DNA of 64,000 bases, from assembly GCA_035235625.1 (NCBI GenBank), contig CP141148.1, forward strand, positions 38,007,057 to 38,071,056. Direction: 5' to 3'. The notes beneath the pieces were generated by a model. It ran no database searches and had not been told where the DNA came from. It saw only the letters and a list, made by a program, of their open reading frames with translations. This DNA comes from Saururus chinensis. Taxonomy: Eukaryota; Streptophyta; Magnoliopsida; Piperales; Saururaceae. The position numbers and the translations under genes were made by a program. The first letter of the stretch is position 1, and every line of letters begins with the position of its first letter. This document shows positions 22,501 to 35,055 of this stretch, piece after piece.

Positions 22501-24350
22501 ATGGATTTGGCGCTGGACTCGGACAACGAAATCGGATCTGAAACGCTCAACTCGAGCCAGAGCTCGATGAGCAGCAGCAGCGACCGGTGCAGTAGCTTCG
22601 GCCGGGCATCCTTCGAGGCCCTCCCGGTCTCGCCCCCGGAGTCCATTCTCTACGGAAAGCCCCACCGGTCGTCGGACTCTGGCTGGGCGGCCATCCGCTC
22701 GGCCTCCGTGCGGCGCAAGGACGGGCTGGCCCTCAGGGATTTCAAGCTCCTCCGCCGCATCGGGGGCGGAGATATCGGGCGGGTCTACCTCTGCCGCCTC
22801 CGCAACTGCGACAGCTGCTGCCTTTACGCCATGAAGGTGGTGGACAAGGATGCCCTGAAGCTGAAGCAGAAGCTGGAGCGTGCCGAGACCGAGAAGTCGA
22901 TTCTGAAGATGCTGGATCACCCTTTTCTGCCTACGCTCTTCGCCGAGTTCGAGGCCTCGCATTACTCGTGCGTCGTCATGGAATTCTGTTCTGGGGGTGA
23001 CCTGCACACATTGAGGCATAAGCAGCCCCAGCAACGCTTCTCTCCAATCTCCGCTAGGTTTGTATTTGGACTCTACTTAGCAGCTTAGCATCTCGCCTTA
23101 ATCTTGTCTTTCTCTCTTCAGATCAAAGAGTTGCTTTTGGCTTTCACCATTTTGCTTCCTTACCTTTCATTGCTATTCCCATTCGTCTCTTTCTCTAATC
23201 AGTTTTGGATCTTCTTCCACTTTGTCTGTTTCTGCTACTATGAGTTGTGTTTTTTCTTAACTTGCCTTGTAATGATCCATCATCATTAGTTCATTTCTTC
23301 TTCCTGGTGTGATTTTTTTTGGGAAGTGGACCTTTCATAGCTTTCTACCCTCTATACTGTCTTCCGATGAATGAAGTGGCTTCATTTTGTGTTGGAAAGG
23401 GTGGGAATCGTTGTTTCTGTATTTTGCATGGATACTTCCATCTCTGGTTTTCATGATGATAGTTTTGATATTAGTGCAACTTTCAATCTTCTGGAATTTT
23501 AATGGGGTTTTTACTGGATTCTGAAATGGTTGTTTTTGGGTTCTGCTTGATCAGGTTTTATGCCGCGGAAGTTCTTCTGGCGCTGGAATACCTGCACATG
23601 CTTGGCATCATCTACAGAGATCTCAAGCCCGAGAACGTCCTGGTCCGGTCCGATGGCCACATAATGCTGTCCGACTTCGACCTCTCCCTCCGTTCCGACG
23701 CCTTCCCCTGGGTCGAGTCGCCGACCTTTCCGAGAACGAACTCGTCGCCCCCCTCGTCCTACTCGTCTGCTGCGGGCCCCGCCCCCTTCTCTTGCCTCCC
23801 CATCCACCTCCTCCGCTCTCGCCGCAAAGCGTCCAGGGCCCTCCGCGCCGCCGCGCCCCAGTTCGTAGCGGAGCCGGTTGCCGCCCGCTCCTGCTCCTTC
23901 GTCGGCACACACGAGTACGTTGCCCCGGAGGTCGCCGCTGGCAGGCCCCACGGCAGCGCCGTCGACTGGTGGGCCTTCGGGGTTTTCATCTACGAGCTCA
24001 TTTACGGTCGCACCCCCTTCGCCGGCGCCACCAACGAGGCCACCCTCAAGAACATCCTCAGAAAGCCTCTGGCCTTCCCATCCGCCTCCGGCGCTGCGGC
24101 GGGCGCGACGCCGGAGTGCGGGGGGCTGGAGGGGCAAGCGCGGGACCTCATTGCAGGGCTGCTGGTGAAGGACCCAGCGAGGCGGGTGGGGTCCGCCAGA
24201 GGCGCGGCGGAGGTGAAGGCCCACCCCTTGTTCAAGGGTTTGAACTGGGCGCTTATTCGGTCGTGCCGTCCGCCCCAAGTCCCGGGCCTCCGCCGGTCCA
24301 AGTCGTCGTTTAGCGAGACCAAGGACCCGGCCCGGTTCAACTTCTTTTGA
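22501..24350 (+). CDS. PID: PINOID-type AGCVIII serine/threonine protein kinase
   Basis: Two exons, 22501-23057 and 23555-24350, split inside the Arg codon of ISARFYAAE, giving 450 residues. After a Ser-rich N-terminus (1-75), the kinase domain shows the glycine loop GGGDIG (88-93), the ATP-binding Lys112 in YAMKVV and the catalytic YRDLKPEN (Asp208). The metal-binding motif is DFD (226-228) instead of DFG, the hallmark of plant AGCVIII kinases. A basic insertion follows (about 231-290), then the activation segment [15 protein letters not shown] (297-311). The C-terminus ends in FNFF, like the hydrophobic PDK1-docking tail. Similarity is closest to rice and maize PINOID (OsPID, BIF2), which phosphorylate PIN auxin efflux carriers at the plasma membrane and steer organ initiation. 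Both exons are very GC-rich (strikingly so at third codon positions), which produces long spurious frames on the other strand. Confidence 0.93.
23058..23554 (+). other. Single intron of the PID-like kinase
   Basis: This 497-base T-rich intron runs from GTTTGT to ATCAG. It falls between the subdomain V-VI region (ISAR) and FYAAE. The in-frame extension at 23502-23554 is intronic and not part of the protein. Confidence 0.85.
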
Positions 24351-27300
24351 TAGACGAAGCATGTAGACTGATTGTAAGGATGATTTGGCCCCTCCAATGT
24401 CCAGCCTCACTGACTACGCTTGTAAATACCAATATGATTAGCTTTAGACTTGTCTTTTTTAGAAACATGGGATGCGATTAACCTTCCAAAGAAAGAGGTC
24501 ATTATACCACCTTTTGAGGACCAATCATGTGCCATTTGGATCGGCAGCAATTTTTTGGGTCTATAGCAATCATGTGTTGATAAATACTCTATTTAGTATT
24601 CATGGGTTGCTTTTTCTTTTTTGTTGTTAAAGTTGGAAAGGACAAGTTATTGATGTGGAGGGGGCAATGGCAAGCAGCAACCCAACACTCCAACGTGACC
24701 GCTGGCTTGTTGGCTTTCTGTCTATATTGAGTTGAATTTCGCAAAGTGCAAACGACTGTCATGATGCATCAATTGTGAGCGGCCATTGTTACGACCATAG
24801 CCAAGGATTTGACGTCTCGCTAATGGTTGTGAATCCTTGTCGGCCCCGGTGCAGTACGACATAGCCTTGGGGGAGTGATAAGATGAGCCTTGGGGGTGGA
24901 GTGTTTGTTGGAAAAGAGGAAAGTTTTTGCTGGTCTTGTCCCCCCAGTGCGGTGTACGAGAGAGTTTGTAGCTCATGCACCAAAATGGGCGGGGTCGGTT
25001 GCAGACGTGATAGCAGAGGTGGACGGCTTTTACGAGCTCGTGACTGCCCGACCCCATGGACATACTTCAACCATGAGATGAATGAACCCTTTCCCCTCCG
25101 CCTTTTCCATTAGCTCCAAAAACCTGAGAATTATGTATGTTTCATGATGTGTTATTTGGGATTAGTGATGTTGTGAAGTGGGGGTTGTCTTGGTTGCAGC
25201 GTGGGTTGGACACATGCCGGCACCCACCCCGGCAACGGCCATCCATCGCCAGCTGGGACGGTGGTGGTGACCACTTAGCTAGCAGGCTGCTGCGAGAGCT
25301 GGACCATGTGTTTTTGTCCACCATTTTCTAATCATATGTGTAAACCTCGTGGAATTGAGGCTGATACTCCTGCAAGAAGTGAACATTATCTCAATTATAT
25401 TAAGGACGAGAGCCAGTGGTTTCTGGGTCGCGGTTGTCTCTCTCCCGATGGACTGACTTTAACCGTTTGTTTATTTTTGTCGCTCTCTTAAGTCCAATTT
25501 TATCGAAGTTAGGGAGCTTGACTTGGGGGGTAATGTGGGCTTCCCTTCTTCATTAAGAATGGGTGAGTGCCTGTTCTTAGGTTGACTATTGCAGTTGCAC
25601 TTTTATAACTTAATCATTGGTGGGCTGATCCCCCTTCTCAGTTTCACATTTAGGAATTTGTATCAACGAAATGCACCAATATTGAGGCTCCCTCGATTCA
25701 GCCTTCCGAAACCAGAACAGCTTCTGTGTGCAAGGTGCAGCAATGGAAACAAAGTGGACGACATATGGGGCAGATGCATATGATTGCTATGATGATATAC
25801 AATTCATTCGATTGGTACAGTGTCTTCTTCTCCGATCATGGGGCCGAGTTAGGAGAACCCAACCCGATCTAATATAAGAATCGGGTTTTTTTTTAACCCA
25901 ACCTAATTCAAATTAGGGATTAATTTTTTTAGACTTGACTCAGCCCGAGATATGAACTAAACAACCCGAGAGTCTCTTACCTATACTATTATGTATATGC
26001 AGCCTGCTATAATTGATCTGGGGTAAAAACCCAAGGTATTTTAGTTGTAGAGGAGGACGCAAGTCAAAACAATGATTGCGTAACATCTTTACCTTCATTT
26101 AATTAATAGGTCAGGTTCAAGGCCTAGCTATAAGAAACAGAATCCCATTCCAGGCCTAGTTCTAGTACTGATCACACTGTAGCAGGAGGGGCAGCAGGCA
26201 CAAGTCCCATTGCTCACGTGAGCTTCTTCTCCGATGCGTGCAACGCCGTCCTCGCAGAGAAGATAAGAATCAGCAGCATCTGGGTGACCTAACCTATTCT
26301 TTCTTCGTGCAACGGTCGAAGAAATCTTATTCTATTCCTTTTATGTATGGTCTGAAGCCGTTGATTGAAGAACCACCCGATTCAAATCTTATCTAAATCT
26401 CATAAAAATATCTTGTCCTTCACTTTTTATCTCAAGGAAACGAGAATTGCTTAATCTCGTGGTAGGCCATTTTCTTCTTTAGGGAGAGATGGGACCTTGT
26501 CTTCGAAAGGGGGTTTAAAGCGGCAGTCGATGATCTACGAAGCTTACGTCGTCAAGGCATTTCAAATGATCTGACATTATCCCCAAGGTGATACAACACA
26601 ATCCACTGCAATTATTTTTAAAAAAAAAGTGAAAGAAAAGGGAAGTGACATGAGGAGATAGGGATGCGGCCAAGGCTTTCCTCTAGGATCCACACCCTGC
26701 TCGAGGATGCCTGACTCCCTTCCCTCCCTCCGTTGACATATGCCTTACATGGCTGGCCTCTTCATTTTGATTTCTGAACAGCTTTAGTCCGAAAATACTA
26801 GTTTTCAAATAAGATGGCAGAGCCACTCCCAGGGTCGAGTGGAGTTATAAAAAGAAAAACGTCCATTAAAGGTAAAGTAATTTTGTCGGCAATTAACAAA
26901 AATAGTTAAAATGGTGTAAATAGAGTCAGCTCTTGTTATAGGGGAATATAGGAAGTGGTGTGTGATAGGGGAATATAGGAAGTGGTGTGTGACGTTCAAG
27001 CCATACCCGGAAAAGAAGAACAAATCAAGTAAAATTGTTTCCTTGTACAATTGCTCCGCAAAACACAAGAAGAGTTAATAATTGTTGATACCACAACCGA
27101 TTGGAAGGTGCAAACGATTGATCATTCGTGGGTAGAAATAGGAACGATGGTTTGACACGTTTTGTGACTCGATTGGGACTTTTCCACATTGGCTACTTCG
27201 GGATCCTTCTCCTAGGTTTATGTTACCTTTGTATCATCTATGAGGTATGTAAGGATTCTAAGAACTCTAAGGAGTATAAAACTTTAGCTTTTGTGTGTTA

Positions 27301-28170
27301 ATAGGATTTGAGGGTTGCGAGAGTTGTAACCTTCTCCGTACTTCTTATGAAATTAAGATGAGAAGATAGCAAAGAGATGAGGAGTAATGTGGAACTAGAC
27401 CCGGAAAATAGGTAGCCATATTTCACGTATTCTTCAATTTTCAAATCTTAAAAATGTCAGCTTAAACAGTTCAGCTTTGTGTACACACGGGATTGATAAG
27501 GGAAGGCATTCTTTGCAGTCATGTATTAGCAGCATATGCCTCAGGCAGCATGGCAGATGAAGAGAGCCAGATCAATTATCCCCCCGCGCTGTAATCTCGG
27601 TTTGCAGTTTTCCAACATAAAGGAAGATCTATATAAACCCTTCCAATAGTTATTAGATTAGTTGGAAACTCACAGTTCATCTGGTGACATTATCATGTAC
27701 ATCCAAACATGTTCAAACTAGCTTCTGAATTCTAATTTAAAAAACACTGGCTTCTGAATGCCTCAAAACGTCATACTGATAATGAAAGCGTAAAAACATT
27801 ATCAAATACAAGTCGCTGACACCTAACTTCCCGTAAATTGACTGACATATCTAAGAAATTCAGGTGTTATAGTTTACAAATTATTATTCTACTTCTAGAA
27901 ATTATGGCTATTGCTACATTTTCACATAATTAAATACAGAAGTGGCTAAGAACAGTAAACTGCCACCGTTCTTCAGTATCTGGAGCTTAGGAGAGACACT
28001 TCTGGTGAGTAATTGTTACAGAATACTACAACAACAGTAAGATGAGCTTAATGTTAAACCATACCAAAGCTACAAATCTGAAAAACCGGCTATAAAACCC
28101 AAACTGTTAACATTCAAATTGGAAAATGTATTGATGATCCTTTTGTTGTACTCATTGGCACGTGTAAAGT
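24351..28170. other. Gene-free spacer
   Basis: No gene is supported. Near 25846-25985 there is sequence with CCCAACCCGA and AACCCAACCTAATTC words, resembling worn hAT-type MITE ends. A perfect 27-bp tandem duplication lies at 26938-26991. The 3' UTR of the F-box gene must occupy the last few hundred bases. Confidence 0.4.
26938..26991. repeat. Perfect 27-bp tandem duplication
   Basis: Two identical adjacent 27-base units, 26938-26964 and 26965-26991, each beginning ATAGGGGAATATAGG. The identity implies a recent slip or duplication. Confidence 0.9.
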
Positions 28171-30341
28171 TCAGTCGTATAGAAGACAAATGTCAAAAAT
28201 GTCAGAGAGATTGCTACCATCAGAGAATTCAAAACTTCCAAGATCATCTGAAAAACTATCTATATCTGAATAACCATAGAGATGATCCTCATCAGATGTC
28301 CACTCTCCATTGATTTCAGCAGAAAACTCATAGTCCTCAGTAGGGTCATAGGGAAGCCTCAAGTCTTTAATCCTTTCTGTACATGTCTTCAGCCAGTTCC
28401 CTTCCAACTTTACATTAAAGCACTGGCGCAAGTCAAGCGACCTGAGATGTGGGCAGCCACGAAGGATCAACTGCAAGCCATCGTTGGTAAGTTTGTTCCC
28501 GAACAGTTGCAGATACTGTAAGTTATGCATGTGATCTGCAATAGCCACAGCCTCCTCATCACACTCAATGTGGAAAGGTTTGAACCCGCCCATATTGAGT
28601 TTCAAGCGTTTTAGCCTGGGGCACAACCGACCAGCAGTTTCTAGCACTGAAGTTGAAAATGAGCAGTAGGAAATTTCAAGCTCCTCCAAACGGGGGAATC
28701 TTTCCAGGGCTCCAATCAGTGCATCATCCATAATCTGGTAGCAGGATATTAGACGAAGACATTGCAGAATATTGGTTCTGAGAGAGGACAAAATAACTTA
28801 GAGACATCCTCGGTATAAATAATATAGAGTTAAACAAACAACTGACTCCAGACTTTCTAAAATTTTCTGGGTTGAATTTATTCTCTGCATCAAGGGAAAC
28901 AAATACAGCTGAAATCTCAACTTATACAAGATATTCCTGCTAATGTATGTATCCACTTGGAGCATAAAACCTCTGGCTAATTATTTTAAATTATAAACAC
29001 ATCAAGTCTACTTGCTGGGAAAAGGAGCTACTTGATTATGATTATGATTATAATAAACACATCAAGTCTGTATTACAGACATAAAGAACAATAATTATCT
29101 TTGAGAAAGGAATATACACATGGTCCGTTATGCATAGAACTCCTAAATCGATATGTGTATTTATCTTCTAAGGGGAAAAACAAAAGAGAGAGTAATTTGG
29201 TTAAAATAACTGTTAACAACCCAAGCCTAGAAATACCTTTGAGGAATGAGCCCCCCACCCTTGACCAAACACAACTTTGAGAGCAGCAGAAATAGAAATG
29301 ACTCAAAAAGAATTTCCATTTATAACACGTTTTGTGGTCAGAGGTAGTAATTACGTAGTAGGAAAATCCATGCGGTTGGAGGCAGAAATTTAGGGGAGGT
29401 GAAAACTAGATCACCTTGGGACACCACCTTGAAATGTTTTGCACTAAGCTGATGGGAATAGGCCTCTAGACCATTCTTGTAGAACATTAGCATTATTGCT
29501 GATCCATTTGTGTGTAATCAATTATGTGGCCTTCTTTCAAAAGGTAAAAGGACAGTAAATTATGGGCTCCTCTACCGACTCATTAGACTATATGCAACTA
29601 CATTTAAGAGACGAAAAGAATTTTGGCATATAGTGCTTATAAATGTGACAATCATCATCCACCTTATCCCAACTTTTGGAAAATGGAATCAATGCAAAAG
29701 CAGAGCAGCCATTTCACTGTACTATAAGCCATTTTCAAGCTTACTGAGCCACCGTTCATGTCATGATTCCGTGCCTTCTTCATTTCATAGCAAAAAAAAT
29801 ATTAGAAAAAACCTAACCTACTGAGAGCACATCTCTAAGTGTCAAGCTATATACACAAGCAAACTACGTCCCCACTTGCGGAGGCTCATTATAAGTGATC
29901 CAACTATCAATCGTGTTCACACGTCCACAATTTTTTAGGGGAACAAGATGATTCCTAAATAGAAGAGCATTATCAATAATGTAAAGAAAAAAAAACTTCC
30001 ATGATTACTAACCGTTCAGCAACAAGTTTTATGAGACGATCAGAGCCGAAATATTCTACAGAGAACTCAACCAAATCCCCCTGGCTTCGATCAATAGCAT
30101 GAATAGCCATCTTCTCCAAGTCATACTCGCTGTCGTATAGGTTCCACGGATTTCTGAAGTCTATACAGCGCCATATCCGAGGGTCGTAAGCAAGCCTCTT
30201 CCATGGCAAGCAGACGGCTTGAGCAGTGAAGAGAATTTCCAGGGAACCCAATTTCTGGAAAATAAGAGCCAGAACATCCACAGGCAAATCTGCCCAATTT
30301 CTCTCTGCTCCCGACATACCCAGCTCTGATGAAGCCAACAT
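28171..30341 (-). CDS. F-box/LRR protein (SKIP19/FBL23-like)
   Basis: Two coding exons on the minus strand, 30341-30013 and 28777-28171, joined in phase at AER/TNILQCL, giving 311 residues. Residues about 16-58 form an F-box (WADLPVDVLALIFQKLGS ... PRIWRCIDF), the part that binds SKP1 in SCF ubiquitin ligases. The rest is leucine-rich-repeat-like: LRLISCYQIMDDALIGAL, FPRLEELEISYC, CPRLKRLKLNM, LQYLQLFGNKLTNDGL and CPHLRSLDLRQCFNVKLEG. The C-terminal about 50 residues are acidic (EDYEFSAEINGEWTSDEDHL). This is the layout of the plant F-box/LRR 19/23-like group. The substrate is unknown. The start at 30341 adds eight residues to a second in-frame ATG at 30317. Confidence 0.88.
28778..30012 (-). 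other. Intron of the F-box gene
   Basis: This 1,235-base intron is bounded by GTTAGT and CTCTCAG on the minus strand. I see no additional exon with leucine-rich-repeat character in it, and no clear repeat. Confidence 0.7.
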
Positions 30342-30351
30342 GATCCTGCAG

Positions 30352-30760
30352 CATAGATCAATGGTTTGTCAAAGTTTCCAAATTTTCACCAATTCAGTAA
30401 AACATCCTCAAAGTCGCATCATTTCAATGTTGAAGGGTCAGCAACAAGATACGCGCTTTATCGCAAAAATTATGTTGCTGAAATTCCACATCTGCTGTCA
30501 TGTTTTGGCATGTATGACCCAATAAGAGACAACATAATTCCTACAAATGAATGGCAGTCATGAAAAAAAAACAAAAGAAAAAAGAATGATTAAGTTCCTC
30601 AGGGGTGGATAAGATTCATGGCAAGGAGAAGAGTCACCTGAATCAGAAGTCCAACGCGGAAATTAGCTTTGGAAAATAGAGGGGCAATTTCGATTTCAGA
30701 GTTGTTCGTCAAAATTGAGGAATCTCAGAACCCCTAGGGTTTCAGGCGGGCATTTCTCAA
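30352..30760 (-). other. Probable 5' UTR intron and exon of the F-box gene
   Basis: On the minus strand a donor-like CAG/GTGACT lies near 30640, and an acceptor-like CTGCAG lies near 30350, six bases from the ATG context. This predicts an intron of about 290 bases within the 5' leader and a first non-coding exon at roughly 30640-30760. It is inferred from splice consensus only. Confidence 0.4.
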
Positions 30761-30861
30761 TACTGGAAATTAACTCAACTGGTTCGCGAGAGCAAGTTAA
30801 CAGTAACTTTAGGGCACGTGTTGAGCTACCCCCGCCTTATGTTTTTTAGCCATCACCTAAC

Positions 30862-31390
30862 GGGTCGTTTGGGTACTGAATTAATTTAATAATAAATTAA
30901 TTTAAAAAATTTACGGATAAATATAAATTACATTTGGGTAGATAATTTGTTAGAAAAAATTTAATTATCACATCAAACCCAGTTTTAAAACTTTAAACTA
31001 ATATAATTCTCTCTCACGAACTCGATATGCACATTCTTGGTACTATTATATTCCTAAATTCAAGCTCTATCAAATAAGATCCTACAAAGGTAGGTAATTT
31101 TGAACTTTCAAAGTGGGCCCTACCTATATGACACATTTTTCGAGGCTCAAATCAATATGAACAATATCCATTGAAAAATAATAGAATCTGTAATTTTCAA
31201 AACGGTGATTAAGAGACTGAATTGACTGAGTGATTCAGGCCGATTTAGGTCTGAAACGGCATGAATCTAACTTCAATGCTGAATTTTTAATTCAGTGCAA
31301 CTTCAGTATACAAATAGGATTCTAATAATTTAGTACTGAATTATGACTGAATCGACTGAATCTATCATAGATTCAGTACCCAAACAGCCC
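30862..31390. mobile_element. TIR element with GGGTCGTTTGG ends, copy 1
   Basis: The left end GGGTCGTTTGGGTACTGAAT is matched on the other strand by GGGCTGTTTGGGTACTGAAT at the right end. The flanks are TAA-like, as for Tourist/PIF-type MITEs (TAAC and TTAA). The interior (about 30980-31200) is an inverted relative of 36230-36430. Confidence 0.65.
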
Positions 31391-31391
31391 T

Positions 31392-32414
31392 TAAGGGTGC
31401 ACTAAAAAAATCAAACCAAATTGAATTGAATAAAATTGAACCAAAATTAGTCGGTTTAATTTGGTTTGGTTCTAAATTCGATTTTGGTTGGGTTTAAGTT
31501 AAGGAACCGATGTATTTTTTTGTTAAGTTTGGTTTCAACTTATAAAAACCCAGAACTCAACTAAATATTATTTTTTATTTCTAATCTAATCTCAACCATT
31601 CTGACCCCTCGCACCCACTCCCTCCTCCCTCCCCTTTGGCCTCCAATCTTCTACTCTACAGCTCCACCATCCACAAATACTCCCACCGGTTGCTGCTTCG
31701 CCCTCCACCTTCTCACCGGCTGCTACAGTGCTACCCCAACCTCACCTCCCTTGTCTGACTCTCCCTCTCCACTCTTCACTCTCCAGAGAGCATCTTTGGC
31801 AACATTGATCGCAACAATGGGAGCTCTATTCGCATGTCTATATGGGAGGAATAAGAGGCTGCAAAGGAGGAAGAAATGGGCAATCACGAAACCACAGTCA
31901 CCCATCCAGGCCATCCAGGCAAACAATACATGTTTGGGCCCTTCTCCTTCGAGATGGAGATAGGCACATGGATCACGGAGATGAGGGACCCAACATCAGC
32001 ACTGATGGTAATGTTTGAGAAGTCGCTCATGAGGCTTACATTCTCCAACCTCCTGGCTACCACATTTAGGTTCAGGTAGAAGTCTTAGCTGGTAGAGGGC
32101 CATCTACGTCGCAATGAAGGTGCCAGAGCGGGCTAGGAACATGGATGCGCTACCATCGTAGGGCTGTTCGAGGAGCTTGCCCACGTGCGCCACCCCAACC
32201 TCCTGCCACTCATCGGCTACTATGTCGCAGGTACCCTTCCTTGTTGCCGAGTAGTTTCATAAATTATGAATTTTCTGCCCAGAGTAAATATTGTACAAGG
32301 GAAATCTCAGTTCAGAACCGGTTCTCGATTCGGTTCCGACAAAACCGGTTCCTTATTCGATTCCGATTTGGTTCTTATAGGAACTGGTTGGAACCGAACC
32401 GAAATGCAGCCCTA
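31392..32414. mobile_element. hAT-like TIR element carrying a captured receptor-kinase fragment
   Basis: The left end is TAAGGGTGCACT. The right end, read inward, is TAGGGCTGCATT. Both ends are followed by worn GGTTTGGTT/GGTTCGGTT-type words, common in hAT MITEs. No clean 8-bp target duplication was found, so the boundaries are tentative. The interior contains GC-richer gene-like DNA (see 31770-32231), suggesting a gene-capturing non-autonomous element. Confidence 0.45.
31770..32231 (+). pseudogene. Fragment of an LRR receptor-like kinase (juxtamembrane and kinase N-lobe)
   Basis: Read in several frames on the plus strand: IATMGALFACLYGRNKRLQR (end of a membrane segment and basic stop-transfer). 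Next, after a frameshift, come FGPFSFEMEIGTWITEMRDP and VMFEKSLMRLTFSNLLATTF, the juxtamembrane part and kinase start typical of At2g24230/calmodulin-binding RLK relatives. Then comes VAMKVPERARNMDA (lysine of subdomain II), and after another shift LFEELAHVRHPNLLPLIGYY. At least two frameshifts and internal stops, together with the missing LRRs and C-lobe, make it non-functional. It ends at a splice-like CGCAG/GTACC. The family assignment is from memory of the domain pattern. Confidence 0.7.
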
Positions 32415-32500
32415 CTCACCACCTCTATTTATTTCACACTCAAATTCCAACCGAACCAAGTTTCATACCAGTGGGAGGTGTCACTCAATTTCATGTAATG

Positions 32501-32667
32501 AATAGTGATATTCCCACAACAAAAACACCAACAAAACTCACACAAGTATTTTAGGCTTCACAAGTGGGCCCTACACAAAGTTCACGTAGGCTCATTTATT
32601 TAGACCAATCAAAACTCATGTGTAAGTTTTTAATGTATACTTTTGATGTAAAAATATCATTTTCCCT
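32501..32667. mobile_element. Small MITE, copy B
   Basis: The left end AATAGTGATATTCCCAC and the right end, which reads inward AAAATGATATTTTTAC, are imperfect inverted repeats. Internally AACTCACACAAGT and ACTCATGTGTAAGTTTTTAA pair. It is related to 16002-16110. Confidence 0.55.
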
Positions 32668-34905
32668 TATTAAAACTGGCCAATTTTCATGACAATAGGA
32701 GGTGTCACGAGCCTTCCCCATGTGGCCTGCTTGCCTCAGCACAAGCAAGAGACTTTGACCGTCTGGCACACATCCAATGAATGCACGCACATAAGGAAAA
32801 TGGTCTAACCCAAATCTTTTTAGCTTAATATGTTAATAAACTTACCGATGGTAGACAAAAGTATCAAAACAATCAATTTTATTTAAAATTCATTTAAAAA
32901 TAAAATATTATATAATATTTTATATATCATATTCCTTGGAAAAGCAATTGAATACTTTCAGGGAGTCGATTAACATAAAAATCATGATCGTAATCATCAT
33001 CATAACAAATTGTTCAAAAAAGTAATGCCTTCGTGCATTCCATCGTAATAAGTGTAATTCAAATACATCATGTACACATGATGTTAAATCATTATAAGAG
33101 GTTAGCAATCTGACATTTATTTTGCAATCAAACGAGGTTTCCATGAATCTAATTTTTCTTCCCTTCTATTGAACTTTGACATGCCTTTAGTCCACCATTT
33201 TCTCCCTAAAATTGGAGAATTTATAGAATTAGGTTCAAGGTTTCTTCAAAGGTATTTTTATATGAGAATCAAATAACTAAATCCTGGTGCATAACCTTCA
33301 ATGAAACCTCTTAGAACTGCTTTTTCATGTTGTTTTATACCACATTCATATAATTGTTTTATGACTATTAACACATCGAAGGTTACCAACAATATTTTAT
33401 GTACTTTATCTGTTAGTTCACCGATGTGTCAAACAATATCGATAGTGAATTATTGTTTCACTAGTAGGTACACCGACATGTCGATGCCTGCTGACAGAAC
33501 TTTTTACTCTAAATTAAGATTAAACAAATTTCTTACTTATTATTTTTACTACATCCTTTAGTTTAGCACTCAATAATTCTATATTTATCCAACGGGTTTG
33601 TTTATTTAAAGAACGCGAGGTTCTCAACACAAAGTCATTAACAAATCATGAGGATAAATTATGAATAATGACATAAAAATTTCTTCACACAAATTACGGG
33701 CGTCACATTCCCCTTCTAATTCCTATAGATGGTACCACTTGTTAGGAATTATAACAACTTTGTCCGCGGTTCGGGTGAGCTAGCCACGGGGTCCAAGGAT
33801 AGTAGGGGCAGTTACGCCAACCCCACATAAACCATCGTGACACAAATTCAATTGGGACCCATATCCGTCACACACACACACACACGACATGTGACTAGGG
33901 TGCGCATATTCACATTGTGGGACCTGACTCTTGAATTATAGTGTTGTTGGTCGGACCTGTAGTTAGCAAGGGGTCGACCCTGTCGTAGGCTTGACCATGT
34001 GCAGGAGGTCTAGGCCGTCATGGGCTATGAGAAATAGAGCCCACTCCCGTTGTGTCAGACCCTCTAGGATAATCTGGTGGAATCTAGGTTGGAGGCCCGT
34101 TCAGAAAGCCCATGTAGGGTAAGGTTAAGAGGGAGTATAAATAGACATTATGAGAGGAGAGAAAGCCCTAATCACTAAGGCAATCCCCTCTCCTTCTCCT
34201 CTCTCCCCCAATAATGCCCCCCTCTTCCCTAGTGACGTGTTGCTCTAAAAATAAGGGGTGGAAAGATGACGTCCGCCCATCTCTCTCCCTCCCTTCTCCC
34301 TCTTGCGTGGTGCACAAAGGAGGATCAAGTTTCTTATAGTTGTGAGGCTTCAATGCAAGGGCTAGGGCACTCCTTCAAGTTGATTCTACAATCCAAAGCA
34401 ATAGTTTAGAGGGTTCTACATAAACACAAATGTATTTTCCTCTTTATCTTAATTGAATCGATGTTCAATTGTTAATCGAGCGTTGGAGTGAAGAGATAAA
34501 GCGTCTGGGGGCTAATTAGACCCAAAGGTCAGTTCGTATTACTCCACTGATTTATTCTAATTATTTAATAGCCTCTTGAATGTGTTTATTTCTTATGAAT
34601 GTCATTGTTTATGTGATTGTGTAGAGAAATTGGTTTAAAGATGTAATTTTTATGCAAGGCACCACCCCTAGGGCTCCCCCCACCACATGCTTCCTCTATT
34701 ACGCGACTCATCAACAAGTGATGACGTAAAGATTAAAAATTATCTAAGTTTAGGATCAATTAGTGAAACAGACAATTTTAACGTGGTTCAACCAATCACC
34801 TACACCACTAAGCAAATTCTACTATAATTCAAGAGAAAGTTAAAATAACTTACCCATAAGTCAAACCTCAAATCATTTGCCAACGCTCTCTTCCAAGAAA
34901 AATGC
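32668..34905. other. Gene-free spacer with LTR-like pieces
   Basis: A TATA-type GTATAAATAG at 34134-34143 is followed by a CT-rich leader (34180-34310), a pattern seen in LTRs. At about 34735-34830 the words ACGTGGTTCAACCAATCACC resemble copia LTR remnants. A short (CA) run lies near 33870. No coding gene is supported. Confidence 0.35.
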
Positions 34906-35055
34906 TTTTGTGAAGTTGAAAAATCAACGTCAAAAAGCTACTTCATCATTTCAAAACCGTTGATGAATGAGACCTATAAAAATGGGCCCCACTCATCAAT
35001 GGTTTTGAGATGAAGGAGTAGCCTTTTAACGTTGATTTCTCAACGTCAGAATACC
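34906..35055. mobile_element. Fold-back MITE, about 150 bp
   Basis: The left arm contains AAAAATCAACGTCAAAAAGC and AAAACCGTTGATGAATGAG. The right arm contains their inverses, CTCATCAATGGTTTTGAGATG and TTTTAACGTTGATTTCTCAA. The arms are about 64 bases with around ten mismatches, separated by a short GC-rich loop with GGGCCCC. Confidence 0.8.

Noticed and set aside
22474..24410. Long open frames on the minus strand and in shifted plus frames over the PID-like kinase
   Set aside because: They arise from the very GC-rich codon use of the kinase exons and contain no recognisable domain.
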